A DNA stretch of 64,000 bases from G038396625 sp038396625. Its GTDB lineage: Bacteria > Bacillota > Clostridia > Peptostreptococcales > Thermotaleaceae. A program made the position numbers and the translations under genes. Under the pieces are notes generated by a model. That model saw nothing but the letters and a program-made list of their open reading frames with translations, made no database searches and had not been told where the DNA came from. How positions within the stretch are numbered: the stretch's first letter is position 1; each line of letters opens with the position of its first letter. Shown one piece after another: positions 1-8,713 of this stretch. The DNA lies in NCBI GenBank assembly GCA_038396625.1, contig CP121688.1, forward strand, positions 186,001 to 250,000. Direction: 5' to 3'.

Positions 1-1247
1 TATTGTACTTAGAATGTAATATGGGTGCATCAGGAGATATGTTTATGGGTGCATTATATGATATTTGTGAGGAGAAACAAACTTTTCTGGATAAAATGGA
101 AGCATTGAATTTGCCTGGAGTGCATATTCATGTAGATCAAGGGGAAAAGTGTGGCGTTTCCGGTACTTCTTTTGCGGTACATATTCATGGAGAAGAAGAA
201 CATTCCCATGACGTTGCCCATGGTCATCATCATAGCCATGACCATGACCATCATCACAGCTACCATCATCATGACCACGATTTAGATTCACAGGATCACA
301 GTCATGAGCATACCCATGGAAGTATGGGTGAAATTCGTTCATGGATTGAAAATGCACCTGTATCAAATCAAGTGAAAAAGGATGCATTGGGAGTATATGA
401 AATATTGGCACAAGCAGAGGCAGCGGTTCATGGGACAACTCCTAATGAGGTGCATTTTCATGAAGTAGGAACATTAGATGCAGTAGCAGATATTGTAGGG
501 GGCTGTATATTAATGGAAATGATCAATCCTGATAGGGTAATGGCTTCTCCTGTACATGTTGGGAGTGGACAAGTACAATGTGCCCATGGTATTTTGCCTG
601 TTCCTGCTCCAGCTACGGCAAAAATTCTTACAGGTATACCTATCTACAGTGGGGAGATCCAAGGAGAATTGTGCACCCCTACAGGTGCAGCATTATTGAA
701 ATACTTTGTTTCAAGCTATGGAGCAATGCCGGTGATGGTCCTAGAAAAGGTAGGTTATGGCCTCGGGAAAAAGGATTTTCCAGTGGCGAATTGTCTAAGG
801 GCAATGGTGGGACAGTCTGAGGAAGCAGCAGATGAGATTGTGGAACTTACATGCAATGTAGACGATATGACGGGAGAAGCAGTAGGCTATGCCCTTGAAA
901 AGCTGATGGAAGAGGGGGCATTGGATGTGTTTATCACCCCCATCCAGATGAAGAAAAATCGCCCAGCTATGATGCTGACATGCATGTGTAGAACTTTTAT
1001 GGAAGAGCAAATGGCAAGACTTATGCTAAAGCACACGATGACATTAGGTGTCCGTAGAAAAGCTTGTACAAGAATGGTGATGTCGTGGGAGATAGTGGAA
1101 AAGGAAACACCTTATGGAATCATTCGTATAAAACGTGCATGGGGGCATGGGATTGAGAAAATAAAGCCTGAGTATGAGGATGTACGATCTGCTGCAGAAA
1201 AACATGATGTTTCTTTTGAAACGGTATATCGCGCAGCATTGGTATAA
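1..1247 (+). CDS. larC: Nickel pincer cofactor biosynthesis protein LarC (5' partial)
   Basis: LarC inserts nickel into the pyridinium bis-thiocarboxylate precursor to finish the nickel-pincer cofactor of lactate racemase-type enzymes. The N-terminal motif LYLECNMGASGDM is the LarC/DUF111 signature. It starts about three codons into the family, so the true start most likely lies just left of the window. A histidine-rich stretch at residues 60-106 is the nickel-binding/storage insert seen in many LarC proteins. The single frame covers both the LarC1 and LarC2 parts (about 414 residues), so no frameshift is needed here. The cofactor partners larB and larE are not visible and may lie upstream. 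The family call is firm. Confidence 0.93.
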   Translation, partial: LYLECNMGASGDMFMGALYDICEEKQTFLDKMEALNLPGVHIHVDQGEKCGVSGTSFAVHIHGEEEHSHDVAHGHHHSHDHDHHHSYHHHDHDLDSQDHSHEHTHGSMGEIRSWIENAPVSNQVKKDALGVYEILAQAEAAVHGTTPNEVHFHEVGTLDAVADIVGGCILMEMINPDRVMASPVHVGSGQVQCAHGILPVPAPATAKILTGIPIYSGEIQGELCTPTGAALLKYFVSSYGAMPVMVLEKVGYGLGKKDFPVANCLRAMVGQSEEAADEIVELTCNVDDMTGEAVGYALEKLMEEGALDVFITPIQMKKNRPAMMLTCMCRTFMEEQMARLMLKHTMTLGVRRKACTRMVMSWEIVEKETPYGIIRIKRAWGHGIEKIKPEYEDVRSAAEKHDVSFETVYRAALV

Positions 1248-1441
1248 GCATGAAGTTTGATTTTATAAAGTAAGATAAAAGAACTCTCAAAAATGGAACA
1301 CATAGGAAAAAGGAAAAGATTTGACAATTGGGCAGGATTTCTCAGATAGGGTGTCGAATAGGGTGTATAAGAATATTATGAATAAAAAAATATTTGTGAC
1401 ATAATCTTTACTACCACATATTCCGAAGGGAGAGAGAGAAA

Positions 1442-1855
1442 ATGATTCAATTAATTGCTGGAGAATCAGGGACAGGCAAAACAAAACAGATGATTGAGAT
1501 GGCTAATAGGCTGGCAGAGAATGAAAGTCAAAATGTAGTATACTTAGACGATGATAATCGTTATATTTATGATTTAACCCATAAGGTTAGATTTACGAGT
1601 TTACATGAATATCCTGTTCGAGACTTAAAAGGTTATCTAGGTTTTATATGTGGAATCATCTCTAAGGACCATGATATTGAAGCAATCTTTATTGATGGAT
1701 TATTTAAAATGATGAAAATAGATTTAGAAGATTTTTCTAAATTTATTCAAGAAATTAAACAACTCTCTCAAAAGTTTCAAATTGTATTTTATGTAACGGC
1801 AAATTATAATAAAGCGCAATTACCTGAGGAATTAAAAGAATATGTAGTTTCATAA
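1442..1855 (+). CDS. Small P-loop ATP-binding protein, unknown role
   Basis: A 137-residue protein with a clear Walker A motif GESGTGKT at residues 7-14 and a Walker B-like strand AIFIDGL near residue 80. It has no added domain, membrane segment or signal peptide. Similar short clostridial proteins are often labelled PilT-like or ATP-binding, but no pilus genes are nearby, so I do not assign that role. The start ATG has a GGGAGAGAG ribosome binding site a few bases upstream. It is a single-gene unit closed by the hairpin at 1861-1904. Confidence 0.75.
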   Translation: MIQLIAGESGTGKTKQMIEMANRLAENESQNVVYLDDDNRYIYDLTHKVRFTSLHEYPVRDLKGYLGFICGIISKDHDIEAIFIDGLFKMMKIDLEDFSKFIQEIKQLSQKFQIVFYVTANYNKAQLPEELKEYVVS

Positions 1856-1860
1856 AGACA

Positions 1861-1904
1861 AAAGAGTCAATAAGGATGATAGAAACATCCTGTTGACTCT
1901 TTTC
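1861..1904 (+). terminator. Rho-independent terminator
   Basis: AAGAGTCAA and AGGATG pair with CATCCT and TTGACTCTT around a short loop, followed by TTTTC. It begins six bases after the stop of the P-loop gene. Confidence 0.85.
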
Positions 1905-2015
1905 TTTCCTTCTATAACAATAGGTTTCATAAGTGCGAATGTTATTCTATTTTGTATAAAAATAAATAGATAAGCCAAAAATAAAATTACCAACTGAGGA
2001 AGGAGTGACTTTTTC

Positions 2016-2354
2016 ATGGGTAATTCTAAGATAACTTTAGTGGCTTTCATGCTAGTATTTCTTCTTATAACAGTGCTAGGAGCATTTTCAATACAATCAG
2101 TGGATGCCTTGACATTAGATGCAGAAAAGGAAACCATACAGTTAACTGAAGCACAAAAGAAAGAAATCGGTGCACTTCAAAAAGATATTCTTGAAAAGAA
2201 AAAAGAATTGATATCTAAATACGTTAAGTTTGGAGTTATGCCGAAAGAAAAAGGGGAGAAGATTATTTCTCGGTTGGAAAAGCGTTATGAAAAACTTCAG
2301 CAAAATGGCTTTATCCCACAAAGAGACAAAGTAAAAAAGAAGCACAGACAATAA
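2016..2354 (+). CDS. DUF2680 (YckD-like) secreted protein
   Basis: A 112-residue protein with an N-terminal hydrophobic signal segment (about residues 6-30). A short charged domain follows, with the pattern LTEAQKKEIGALQKDI then KYVKFGVMPKEKGEKI, which matches the DUF2680/YckD family. This family is widespread in Firmicutes and uncharacterised. The mature part is helical and lysine-rich (residues 45-112), so it probably sits outside the membrane. The ATG at 2016 has GGAAGGAG upstream. It is monocistronic, with a terminator directly downstream. Confidence 0.8.
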   Translation: MGNSKITLVAFMLVFLLITVLGAFSIQSVDALTLDAEKETIQLTEAQKKEIGALQKDILEKKKELISKYVKFGVMPKEKGEKIISRLEKRYEKLQQNGFIPQRDKVKKKHRQ

Positions 2355-2369
2355 GGGGAGAAAAAGGCG

Positions 2370-2402
2370 CTGTCCCAAATAATTGGGGCAGTTCTTCTTT
2401 TT
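2370..2402 (+). terminator. Rho-independent terminator
   Basis: CTGTCCCAA pairs with TTGGGGCAG around a four-base loop, followed by a T-rich tail TTCTTCTTTTT. It closes the DUF2680 gene. Confidence 0.8.
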
Positions 2403-2595
2403 GAAATAGAAGTGTTATAATAATAAAGAATGCTTTCATAAGATAGATATTTTTAAAGACATATTTTAGAAAAGCAAGGAATTTTACCTACCCTTAAAAA
2501 CTGATAAAAATGAAAAGAGAGATAAGGATAGCAGTATATTCATTCTATGATATAATGCTTATATTGTAGATTAATAAGCAGAGGATGGATGCGGC

Positions 2596-3483
2596 TTGGG
2601 AGAAAAATTTTGTCAATATATTAGCGAATTAGCTATTAAATCCATGCTGTATGAAGTGTCAGCAACGCCTAAACCAGGTTTGGTTGACCGAAACAATGCA
2701 GGAGCACATCAAGACATGGATTATTATAGTTTTATGGCAAGCAGTGCAGCATTAGGTCATACCTTCTATCAATGTGCCTTAGAAGGTTTGTATTTTTATA
2801 AGAAAGATTTTACCCTATTGTTAGATGCTTTGCGCCCCATAGGAATAGAAGGGGAAAGAAAAATGTTTGAAGCAACAGGTGGAGTAAATACCCATAAAGG
2901 GCTAATTTTTTCTCTGGGAATGATTGCAGCAGCAGCAGGTACCATTGATTCAGAAGGATTGGCTAGTGAAATAAATGCTAAGAAGATTTGCCAGAGGGTT
3001 ATGGAAATCACAAAGGGGATTTCTAACAGAGAGTTGGGGAAAAACCATCAGAAACAACCCATTACCTACGGAGAAAGATTGTTTGAAAAATATGGTATAA
3101 AAGGGATTCGTGGAGAGATTGAATCAGGATTTATAACGGTTAGAAGATATGGGCTTCCTATGATGAAAAAACTGAAGAAAGAAAAAAACATACCGATCAA
3201 TGATATTTGTGTACAGGTACTACTACATCTCATGACGGTCACGGAAGACAGTAATGTTTTGGGAAGACATAATCTAAATACCCTAGGTTATGTGCAGGAT
3301 GCAGCAAAAAAAGTATTGAGGATGGGTGGGATATTTACGAAAGAAGGCAGAAAGAACATCCTAGATTTAGATGAAGTGTTTATTGAAAGGAATATTAGTC
3401 CTGGGGGAGCTGCAGATTTACTTGCTATCACCATTATGTTATTTTTCTTAGATGAAGGGAAACAGGAAGTATACAAAGGATAA
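2596..3483 (+). CDS. citG: Triphosphoribosyl-dephospho-CoA synthase
   Basis: CitG makes 2'-(5''-triphosphoribosyl)-3'-dephospho-CoA from ATP and dephospho-CoA, the precursor of the citrate (or malonate) lyase prosthetic group. The motif ATPKPGLVDRNNAGAHQDMD (residues 24-43) and the later EDSNVLGRH and SPGGAADLLA stretches are family hallmarks. At 295 residues it is full length. The start is TTG at 2596: the two nearby ATGs are out of frame and AGAGGA lies at usual spacing. No citrate lyase (citDEF) genes are in the window, so it is separated from its usual partners here. It abuts the ABC-F gene. Confidence 0.9.
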   Translation: MGEKFCQYISELAIKSMLYEVSATPKPGLVDRNNAGAHQDMDYYSFMASSAALGHTFYQCALEGLYFYKKDFTLLLDALRPIGIEGERKMFEATGGVNTHKGLIFSLGMIAAAAGTIDSEGLASEINAKKICQRVMEITKGISNRELGKNHQKQPITYGERLFEKYGIKGIRGEIESGFITVRRYGLPMMKKLKKEKNIPINDICVQVLLHLMTVTEDSNVLGRHNLNTLGYVQDAAKKVLRMGGIFTKEGRKNILDLDEVFIERNISPGGAADLLAITIMLFFLDEGKQEVYKG

Positions 3484-3500
3484 TGAAGAAGGAGAAAAAA

Positions 3501-5396
3501 ATGAATCTGATAAGTATAGAGAATATATCAAAAAGTTATACAGAAAAACCTTTATTAGACAATATAAACTTTGGTATTGATGGAGGAGATAAAATAGGAC
3601 TAATCGGCATCAATGGCACAGGTAAAACTACTTTGCTCAAAATCATTGCAGGAGTGGAACAACCAGATGAAGGAAGGGTGATCAAAGGAAATTCGGTGCG
3701 TATAGAATATCTTCCTCAGAATCCTGATTTTGACTCTAATGCTGTGATCCTAGAACAAATTTTTAAAGGGCATTCTCCCATCATGAAAGTGATTAGAGAA
3801 TATCAAGAAGCTATTCAAAATCCCGATACACCCAATGAAAAAATCATAAGACTTACCCATGATATGGATGCCCTAAACGCCTGGAATATTGAGAATGAAG
3901 CCAAGGCTGTATTGACAAAGCTAGGGATCGTCGATTTTAAGGCAAAGGTAGGGACTTTATCAGGGGGACAAAAAAAGAGAATTGCTCTAGCTAGTGCTTT
4001 AATCAATCCATCGGATTTATTGATTCTAGATGAACCCACCAATCATCTTGACAATGACACCATTGATTGGCTAGAACAATATCTTCATCAACGGAAGGGC
4101 GCTTTATTGATGATTACCCATGATAGATATTTTTTGGATCGGGTTGCTAATGAAGTGATTGAGCTAGACAGAGGGAATCTCTATGTATATGAAGGGAATT
4201 ATAGTGATTTTTTAGAAAAAAAAGCAGCAAGAGAAGAGATTCAGGTAGCCAATGAGAAGAAAAGACAGGGTTTACTACGGAAAGAACTGGCGTGGATTAG
4301 AAGGGGTGCAAAGGCACGAACGACAAAACAAAAAGCTAGAATAGAGCGATTTGAGCAGCTTCAAGAAAAAGCGGTTGTGTTGACAGATGAAAAATTAGAA
4401 ATATCCGTAGCGGGTAGTCGGTTAGGAAAAAAAGTCATTGAGTTGGAACATATCAGCAAAGCCTATGATGGGAAGAAAATCATCGATGACTTTAGCTATA
4501 TTGTATTAAGAAATGACCGTGTAGGGATTATAGGGCCTAATGGAAGCGGCAAATCAACTTTCATCAATATTTTATGCGGCAATATAAAGCCAGATAGTGG
4601 ATATATCGCAATCGGTGACACTGTAAAAATCGGTGTTTACGGCCAAGAAACGGATCATATGGATGAGAATCTACGAGTCATAGAATATATAAAAGAAGGA
4701 GCAGAGTATTTAACTACAGCAGAAGGTGATAAAATCACTGCATCACAGATGTTAGAAAAGTTTTTATTCCCCTCAGACTTACAATGGACCCTATTATCTA
4801 AACTTTCAGGGGGAGAAAAAAGAAGACTGCATCTTTTGAGAGTATTGATGGAGGGGCCCAATGTATTACTATTAGATGAACCAACGAATGATTTAGATAT
4901 AGAAACCCTTACAATTTTAGAAGAGTATCTTGAAAACTTTCAAGGAGCAGTGATGACTGTTTCACATGATCGATATTTCTTGGACAAAATGGCAGAAAAA
5001 ATGTTTGTTTTTGAACAAGATGGAAAAATTGTAGAATACACAGGAAATTATACAGATTTTCATGAAAGTCGAAATCAAGATAAAGGGAAGGGCATTGTAG
5101 ATAAAAAAGTTCGTGAGGGTAAGAAGCATCATGCTGTACGAGAAAAAGAAAGACCTTTAAAATTTTCCTTTAACGAACAGAAAGAGTATGAAGAGATAGA
5201 TGCAATCATTGCAGAACTTGAGGAAAAGATACAGGAGATGGAAAATAAGATTCACCACGCAGCTACAGACTATACTCTCTTACAGCAGCTTGTTCATGAA
5301 AAAGAAGAACTTGGGCAACAATTAGAAGAAAAGATGGATCGTTGGATGTATCTAAATGAATTGGCTGAAAAAATTGAAAAAAGCGATAAAAAATAA
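3501..5396 (+). CDS. ABC-F family ATPase (Uup/YfmR-type)
   Basis: A soluble protein with two fused ABC domains and no membrane segments. Such ABC-F proteins act on the ribosome (translation factors or antibiotic protection). Domain 1 has Walker A GINGTGKTT, signature LSGGQKKR and Walker B LLILDEPTNHLD. Domain 2 has GPNGSGKST, LSGGEKRR and LLLDEPTNDLD. A charged linker lies between them, and the last about 80 residues form a coiled coil as in Uup/YfmR. An upstream ATG at 3483 overlaps the citG stop. However, AAGGAG at 3489-3494 is spaced for ATG 3501, which I prefer (631 residues). Probably cotranscribed with citG. Confidence 0.92.
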   Translation: MNLISIENISKSYTEKPLLDNINFGIDGGDKIGLIGINGTGKTTLLKIIAGVEQPDEGRVIKGNSVRIEYLPQNPDFDSNAVILEQIFKGHSPIMKVIREYQEAIQNPDTPNEKIIRLTHDMDALNAWNIENEAKAVLTKLGIVDFKAKVGTLSGGQKKRIALASALINPSDLLILDEPTNHLDNDTIDWLEQYLHQRKGALLMITHDRYFLDRVANEVIELDRGNLYVYEGNYSDFLEKKAAREEIQVANEKKRQGLLRKELAWIRRGAKARTTKQKARIERFEQLQEKAVVLTDEKLEISVAGSRLGKKVIELEHISKAYDGKKIIDDFSYIVLRNDRVGIIGPNGSGKSTFINILCGNIKPDSGYIAIGDTVKIGVYGQETDHMDENLRVIEYIKEGAEYLTTAEGDKITASQMLEKFLFPSDLQWTLLSKLSGGEKRRLHLLRVLMEGPNVLLLDEPTNDLDIETLTILEEYLENFQGAVMTVSHDRYFLDKMAEKMFVFEQDGKIVEYTGNYTDFHESRNQDKGKGIVDKKVREGKKHHAVREKERPLKFSFNEQKEYEEIDAIIAELEEKIQEMENKIHHAATDYTLLQQLVHEKEELGQQLEEKMDRWMYLNELAEKIEKSDKK

Positions 5397-5456
5397 AAAG
5401 TAGCATAGGATAAGAGAAAAGCAATGGTCAGTTGGAGGATGAAGGGGGATATTTAG

Positions 5457-6143
5457 GTGAAGAAAGCAGTGAGATGTGTTGTGAGATTGTTTATAGGTCT
5501 TTTCTTATATGCTGTTGGGATTGTGATGACCATTAATGCCAACTTAGGACTTGCGCCTTGGGATGTTTTTCACCAAGGGCTTTCAAATATATTTCATATC
5601 ACCATGGGTCAAGCAAGCATTGGGGCAGGGATTGTTTTGGTGGCATTAGATAGTATGTTTGGAGAAAAGCTGGGATGGGGTACACTGGGGAATATGGTGT
5701 TCATTGGTCTTTTTATGGATTTTTTGATGTTGAATCATTTGATTCCCATCTTTGAAGGGTTTTTACCCAGTTTAATAATGATGCTGCTTGGTATGTTTAT
5801 AATCGGGGTTGCCAGCTATTTCTACATTGGGGCAGGTTTGGGCTCTGGACCTAGAGATGGCCTCATGATTGCACTGACAAAGAAGACCAACAAATCTGTT
5901 GGCTTTATACGTAATTGTATTGAGGTGGCTGTGTTGATCATAGGCTATATGCTAGGGGGATTTGTAGGCATAGGTACCTTGATTACAGCACTTACTGTAG
6001 GCTATTTTATTCAATTTGCATTTAAAATATTTAAGTTTGATGTGAGCCAAGTTGAACATAAATTTATTGATGAAGATATTAAATTTGTTCAACAGGTATT
6101 TTTCAAACCCAAAATCAGAAAAAAAGACAATACTAGTGAATAA
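5457..6143 (+). CDS. YczE/YitT-family integral membrane protein
   Basis: A 228-residue protein with about five or six membrane helices. The conserved start region NANLGLAPWDVFHQGLS and the repeat GAGLGSGPRDGLMIALT are typical of the YczE/YyaS/YitT family. The biochemical role of this family is unknown. The GTG start at 5457 has GGGGGAT upstream. It lies between the ABC-F gene and tadA, 60 and 42 bases away, so it may share their transcript. Confidence 0.85.
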   Translation: MKKAVRCVVRLFIGLFLYAVGIVMTINANLGLAPWDVFHQGLSNIFHITMGQASIGAGIVLVALDSMFGEKLGWGTLGNMVFIGLFMDFLMLNHLIPIFEGFLPSLIMMLLGMFIIGVASYFYIGAGLGSGPRDGLMIALTKKTNKSVGFIRNCIEVAVLIIGYMLGGFVGIGTLITALTVGYFIQFAFKIFKFDVSQVEHKFIDEDIKFVQQVFFKPKIRKKDNTSE

Positions 6144-6185
6144 AAAATCATTATGTGAAATGAAGGAGAGAAGAAGGGATAAGAA

Positions 6186-6638
6186 ATGAAAGAAACGTAT
6201 ATGAGAGAAGCACTTATAGAAGCACAAAAAGCCATGGTGTTAGAAGAAGTGCCCATTGGTGCAGTGATTGTAAAAAATGGAGAGATTATTGGACGAGGAC
6301 ATAATTTAAGAGAAACGACAAAGGATCCCACTGCTCACGCTGAAATCTTAGCCATTCGTCAGGCTGCAGAGGTACTGGGGGGATGGCGACTGATGAGTTG
6401 TGAATTATATGTTACCATAGAGCCTTGCCCTATGTGTGCAGGAGCTATAATGTTAGCAAGAATTGATCGATTAATCATAGGTGCGATGGATCAAAAAGGT
6501 GGAGCGGCAGGCTCACTACTAAATATTCCTGAAGATCAGCGGTTTAATCATACGACAGAGGTGGAGAGAGGGGTTCTAGAAGAAGAATGTGTTTCTATGA
6601 TGAAGACTTTTTTTCGAAAACTGCGTAATAAGAAATAG
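6186..6638 (+). CDS. tadA: tRNA-specific adenosine deaminase
   Basis: TadA deaminates the wobble adenosine 34 of tRNA-Arg(ACG) to inosine. The zinc-dependent cytidine deaminase fold is clear: H51-A-E53 carries the catalytic glutamate and P-C81-P-M-C84 supplies the other zinc ligands. At 150 residues it is the usual length. In many Firmicutes tadA sits next to a tRNA-Ser gene and the SRP RNA-dnaX-recR genes. Here a tRNA-Ser gene follows, but the SRP RNA and dnaX do not. Confidence 0.95.
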   Translation: MKETYMREALIEAQKAMVLEEVPIGAVIVKNGEIIGRGHNLRETTKDPTAHAEILAIRQAAEVLGGWRLMSCELYVTIEPCPMCAGAIMLARIDRLIIGAMDQKGGAAGSLLNIPEDQRFNHTTEVERGVLEEECVSMMKTFFRKLRNKK

Positions 6639-6725
6639 CTTTTTAATAAGACACAGAATAGCTTGTTACGAAGCTTGCATACAGGACCAGATCTAGCAAA
6701 GATCGTCAAAGACAAGATTTTATGG

Positions 6726-6731
6726 TATAAT
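6726..6731 (+). promoter_or_regulatory. Probable -10 element for tRNA-Ser
   Basis: A perfect TATAAT 48 bases before the tRNA. No convincing -35 box is seen at 17 bases, so this is a partial prediction. Confidence 0.4.
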
Positions 6732-6778
6732 GTAAAAGTTAGTAAATCAATTTTTAAATCAATAAACTTCATCATTCT

Positions 6779-6870
6779 GGAGAGATGGCAGAGCTCGGTT
6801 GATTGCGCACGACTCGAAATCGTGTGTACTAGAGATAGTACCGTGGGTTCAAATCCCACTCTCTCCGCCA
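6779..6870 (+). tRNA. tRNA-Ser (anticodon CGA)
   Basis: A 92-base class II tRNA. The acceptor stem GGAGAGA (6779-6785) pairs with TCTCTCC (6860-6866), then discriminator G and encoded CCA. The anticodon arm is CACGA-CTCGAAA-TCGTG with anticodon CGA at 6815-6817, which reads UCG. The T arm GTGGGTTCAAATCCCAC is canonical, and the variable arm is long as expected for serine. Confidence 0.97.
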
Positions 6871-6880
6871 GTGAAAACAG

Positions 6881-6916
6881 GGACTTTAGGCTTTTGCCTA
6901 AGGTCTATTTTATTGA
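6881..6916 (+). terminator. Terminator after tRNA-Ser
   Basis: GGACTTTAGGC and GCCTAAGGTCT pair around TTTT, followed by ATTTTATT, ten bases past the tRNA CCA end. Confidence 0.75.
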
Positions 6917-7238
6917 GGTTTTTGAGGTCAACATGGGAAAAAGGTGACGGTTCAGCGGCGTAATAAGAAAAAGAGATAAAAAGTAATTTTAATAAATGGA
7001 AATTATAATAAAGAATGTATTATAAAAATATGACTATAAATTAAAGGATTTTAATCAAAGTAGATAGAAGTAATTATTTAATTATTGGTAAATAATAAAA
7101 TAAATGTAAATGAGAGTCAGGCTTGAATTAGTTACTTATTAGTATATTTGAAGAAAAACCTTGAAAGATGAGGAAGAAGGGAGAGAATAAGCAAATAATT
7201 CACATCCTGCCCCTCGTGTTTGCCAATGATGAAGTGAA

Positions 7239-7293
7239 GAGCTGTGTGCATTAATAGTGCAAGTGCGGTTCTGTGAGGTTCTGTCTACTCGAC
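7239..7293 (+). mobile_element. Group II intron remnant (domain V and 3' end)
   Basis: The segment 7239-7271 matches group II intron domain V. The 5' arm GAGCTGTG pairs with TGCGGTTC, a two-base AG bulge follows on the 3' side, and a distal TGCAT/GTGCA stem closes a short loop. It is followed by TGTGAGGTTCTGTCTACTCGAC (split: TGTGAGGTTC then TGTCTACTCGAC), which resembles domain VI plus the intron 3' end. The upstream bases GATGAAGTGAA are also typical of the approach to domain V. No reverse transcriptase gene or 5' domains are present, so this is a dead 3' fragment. Confidence 0.6.
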
Positions 7294-7368
7294 TGAACTT
7301 ATAAAATAAAAAATGGAAGCATAGTATGAATAAGAAAATCATTAGTTTGGTATTTTATATTATACACC

Positions 7369-7593
7369 TTGATAGAAACAAAGGAACAAAAACCGGTGCC
7401 TGTTAAGAACTTCGAACTTACTGGAATCAAGCATTTCAAAACCATTGAAGTGCTTGATTTTTATTATAGAAATGTTTTGAAGGATGGAGATTCTGTAACA
7501 GTCATCAAAGACTTTAAAGTAAAGGGACGCTTAGCTGTTATAAAAATAGGTACAAAAGTAAAAATTATAGGTTCCAATGCTTATTATAATTAG
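7369..7593 (+). pseudogene. PhnA/YjdM C-terminal fragment
   Basis: The 74-codon frame contains NVLKDGDSVTVIKDFKVKG and IKIGTKVK, which is the core of the C-terminal domain of PhnA (YjdM) proteins. The N-terminal zinc ribbon of that family is missing and replaced by unrelated residues. The last about 30 family residues are also absent. The only start is a TTG without a convincing ribosome binding site. I read this as a decayed remnant, not a working gene. Confidence 0.6.
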
Positions 7594-7669
7594 AGCAAAA
7601 TAGTTTTGAAGAATGTAAAGATCTATAATACTACATTCAATGAAAATAATTAAATACCAAGTATTCAAC

Positions 7670-7696
7670 GCATCTAATAGTCACAGATGCTTTTTT
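7670..7696 (+). terminator. Terminator-like hairpin
   Basis: GCATCT pairs with AGATGC around a nine-base loop, then TTTTTT. It lies about 77 bases past the phnA remnant and may be its old terminator. Confidence 0.6.
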
Positions 7697-7849
7697 CATG
7701 CCTATATAACGATACCAAATGAAAGCATATGCATTAAAATCACATGAAAAACTTATCCTAAACATGAAAGAATAGATCAATCAGGTAAAAATGGAGGTCA
7801 CAGTAAGTGTAATTAGGAAAATATCAATATATAGACAAGGGAGGGCATC

Positions 7850-8239
7850 ATGAGCGAGAGTGGTTTAGTTGATAAGGCATATGCTATTAGTGATAGATAC
7901 AAAGTAATATTAAAGGGAAATATTGTAATTTCCAGGAATGTCAATTGCATATTGTTTGGACATTATTGTAAGAGTACGCTCTTTTATAAAGACTTTTTTA
8001 ATGTTACTCGTGATATTTTAAATGTGAATAGACTTGCAAATAAAAACCTAAAAGAAATCAAAAGACTTATAGAACTATATGGCTATAATAAAATTTGGAC
8101 GAAAGGCGTATTTTCTTTTTATGGAGATTTAAGGCCTTTAGCCATAGAAGCAGGGTTCGGCAAATGGTCAGAAAATGGATTGATCGAAAACGAAAAATAT
8201 GGGACTGATTTTTTGATTACAGCAATATTTTACAAATAG
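7850..8239 (+). CDS. Short protein resembling the N-terminal part of QueG-like Fe-S proteins
   Basis: A 129-residue protein. Its C-terminal part, DLRPLAIEAGFGKWSENGL followed by EKYGTDFLITAIF, resembles the segment of epoxyqueuosine reductase-like proteins that precedes their 4Fe-4S clusters (pattern LA..AGLG..G.NGLL..PEYG). No cysteine cluster follows: the frame stops exactly where the ferredoxin part would start. A good ribosome binding site GGGAGG precedes ATG 7850, so it may still be translated. It is either a truncated gene or a small family of its own; function unknown. Confidence 0.45.
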   Translation: MSESGLVDKAYAISDRYKVILKGNIVISRNVNCILFGHYCKSTLFYKDFFNVTRDILNVNRLANKNLKEIKRLIELYGYNKIWTKGVFSFYGDLRPLAIEAGFGKWSENGLIENEKYGTDFLITAIFYK

Positions 8240-8431
8240 CAAATCACTTGTACGTTTACTATGCATATTTGCAATATAGCCTGTAGGGGCTGATACGACA
8301 AAAAATTCCCTTGCTCAATATTCTAATAGACTCAATTGGAAAATTAAAGGGAATCAAGATACAGTATAGAATTACTGATTAGAAGAAAATTAGGGGATCG
8401 ATATAAATTTTTAAAAAATGGAGATCTTGAT
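8240..8431. other. Non-coding spacer with an inverted repeat
   Basis: No gene is seen here. ATTCCCTT at 8305-8312 and AAGGGAAT at 8347-8354 could form the base of a loose stem with a 34-base loop. No T-run follows. Confidence 0.3.
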
Positions 8432-8713
8432 ATGAAATTAAAAAGAGGAATCTATGAGCAAGTGATCAACGAGGCTTTAAATGAACAAATTAAAAACAAT
8501 ATAGCAGATATAGAGGTCTGTAAAAAGATCATTGACCACACTCATGCTAATAAAGTTTTATCAACCTATTTAAGCTATGTATTTAAAAAAGGATTAAATC
8601 ACTATAAATCATCAAAAGAAGATGTTATCAAGCAAATTAATATAGCTGATCAAATCATTAACATGTTTTCGAATAGGAATATGGATTTAGTGCTAGCTAA
8701 GGATTTTTACTAG
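8432..8713 (+). CDS. N-terminal fragment of a DUF3427-type helicase
   Basis: A 93-residue protein that opens with MKLKRGIYEQVINEALNEQI and continues with a pattern close to AxKVLSTYLSYVFKKGL. This is the extreme N-terminus of large DEAD/DEAH helicases with PLD-like and DUF3427 domains found in many Firmicutes. The frame ends before any helicase motif, and nothing downstream resumes the homology. ATG 8432 has GGAG at good spacing, so a short peptide could still be made. Probably a truncated gene; the assignment rests on short pattern memory. Confidence 0.45.
   Translation: MKLKRGIYEQVINEALNEQIKNNIADIEVCKKIIDHTHANKVLSTYLSYVFKKGLNHYKSSKEDVIKQINIADQIINMFSNRNMDLVLAKDFY

Noticed and set aside
43..438. 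Long histidine/aspartate-rich open frames on the minus strand inside larC
   Set aside because: They are antisense shadows of the His-rich codons of larC and lack ribosome sites.
6871..7240. SRP RNA or 6S RNA expected near tadA
   Set aside because: The conserved GGAAGGAAGCAGC-type SRP core is not present, and no 6S-like central bubble could be drawn. The structured part fits group II intron domain V better.
7139..7342. 67-codon minus-strand frame over the intron remnant
   Set aside because: Low-complexity product antisense to the structured domain V sequence, without a ribosome site.
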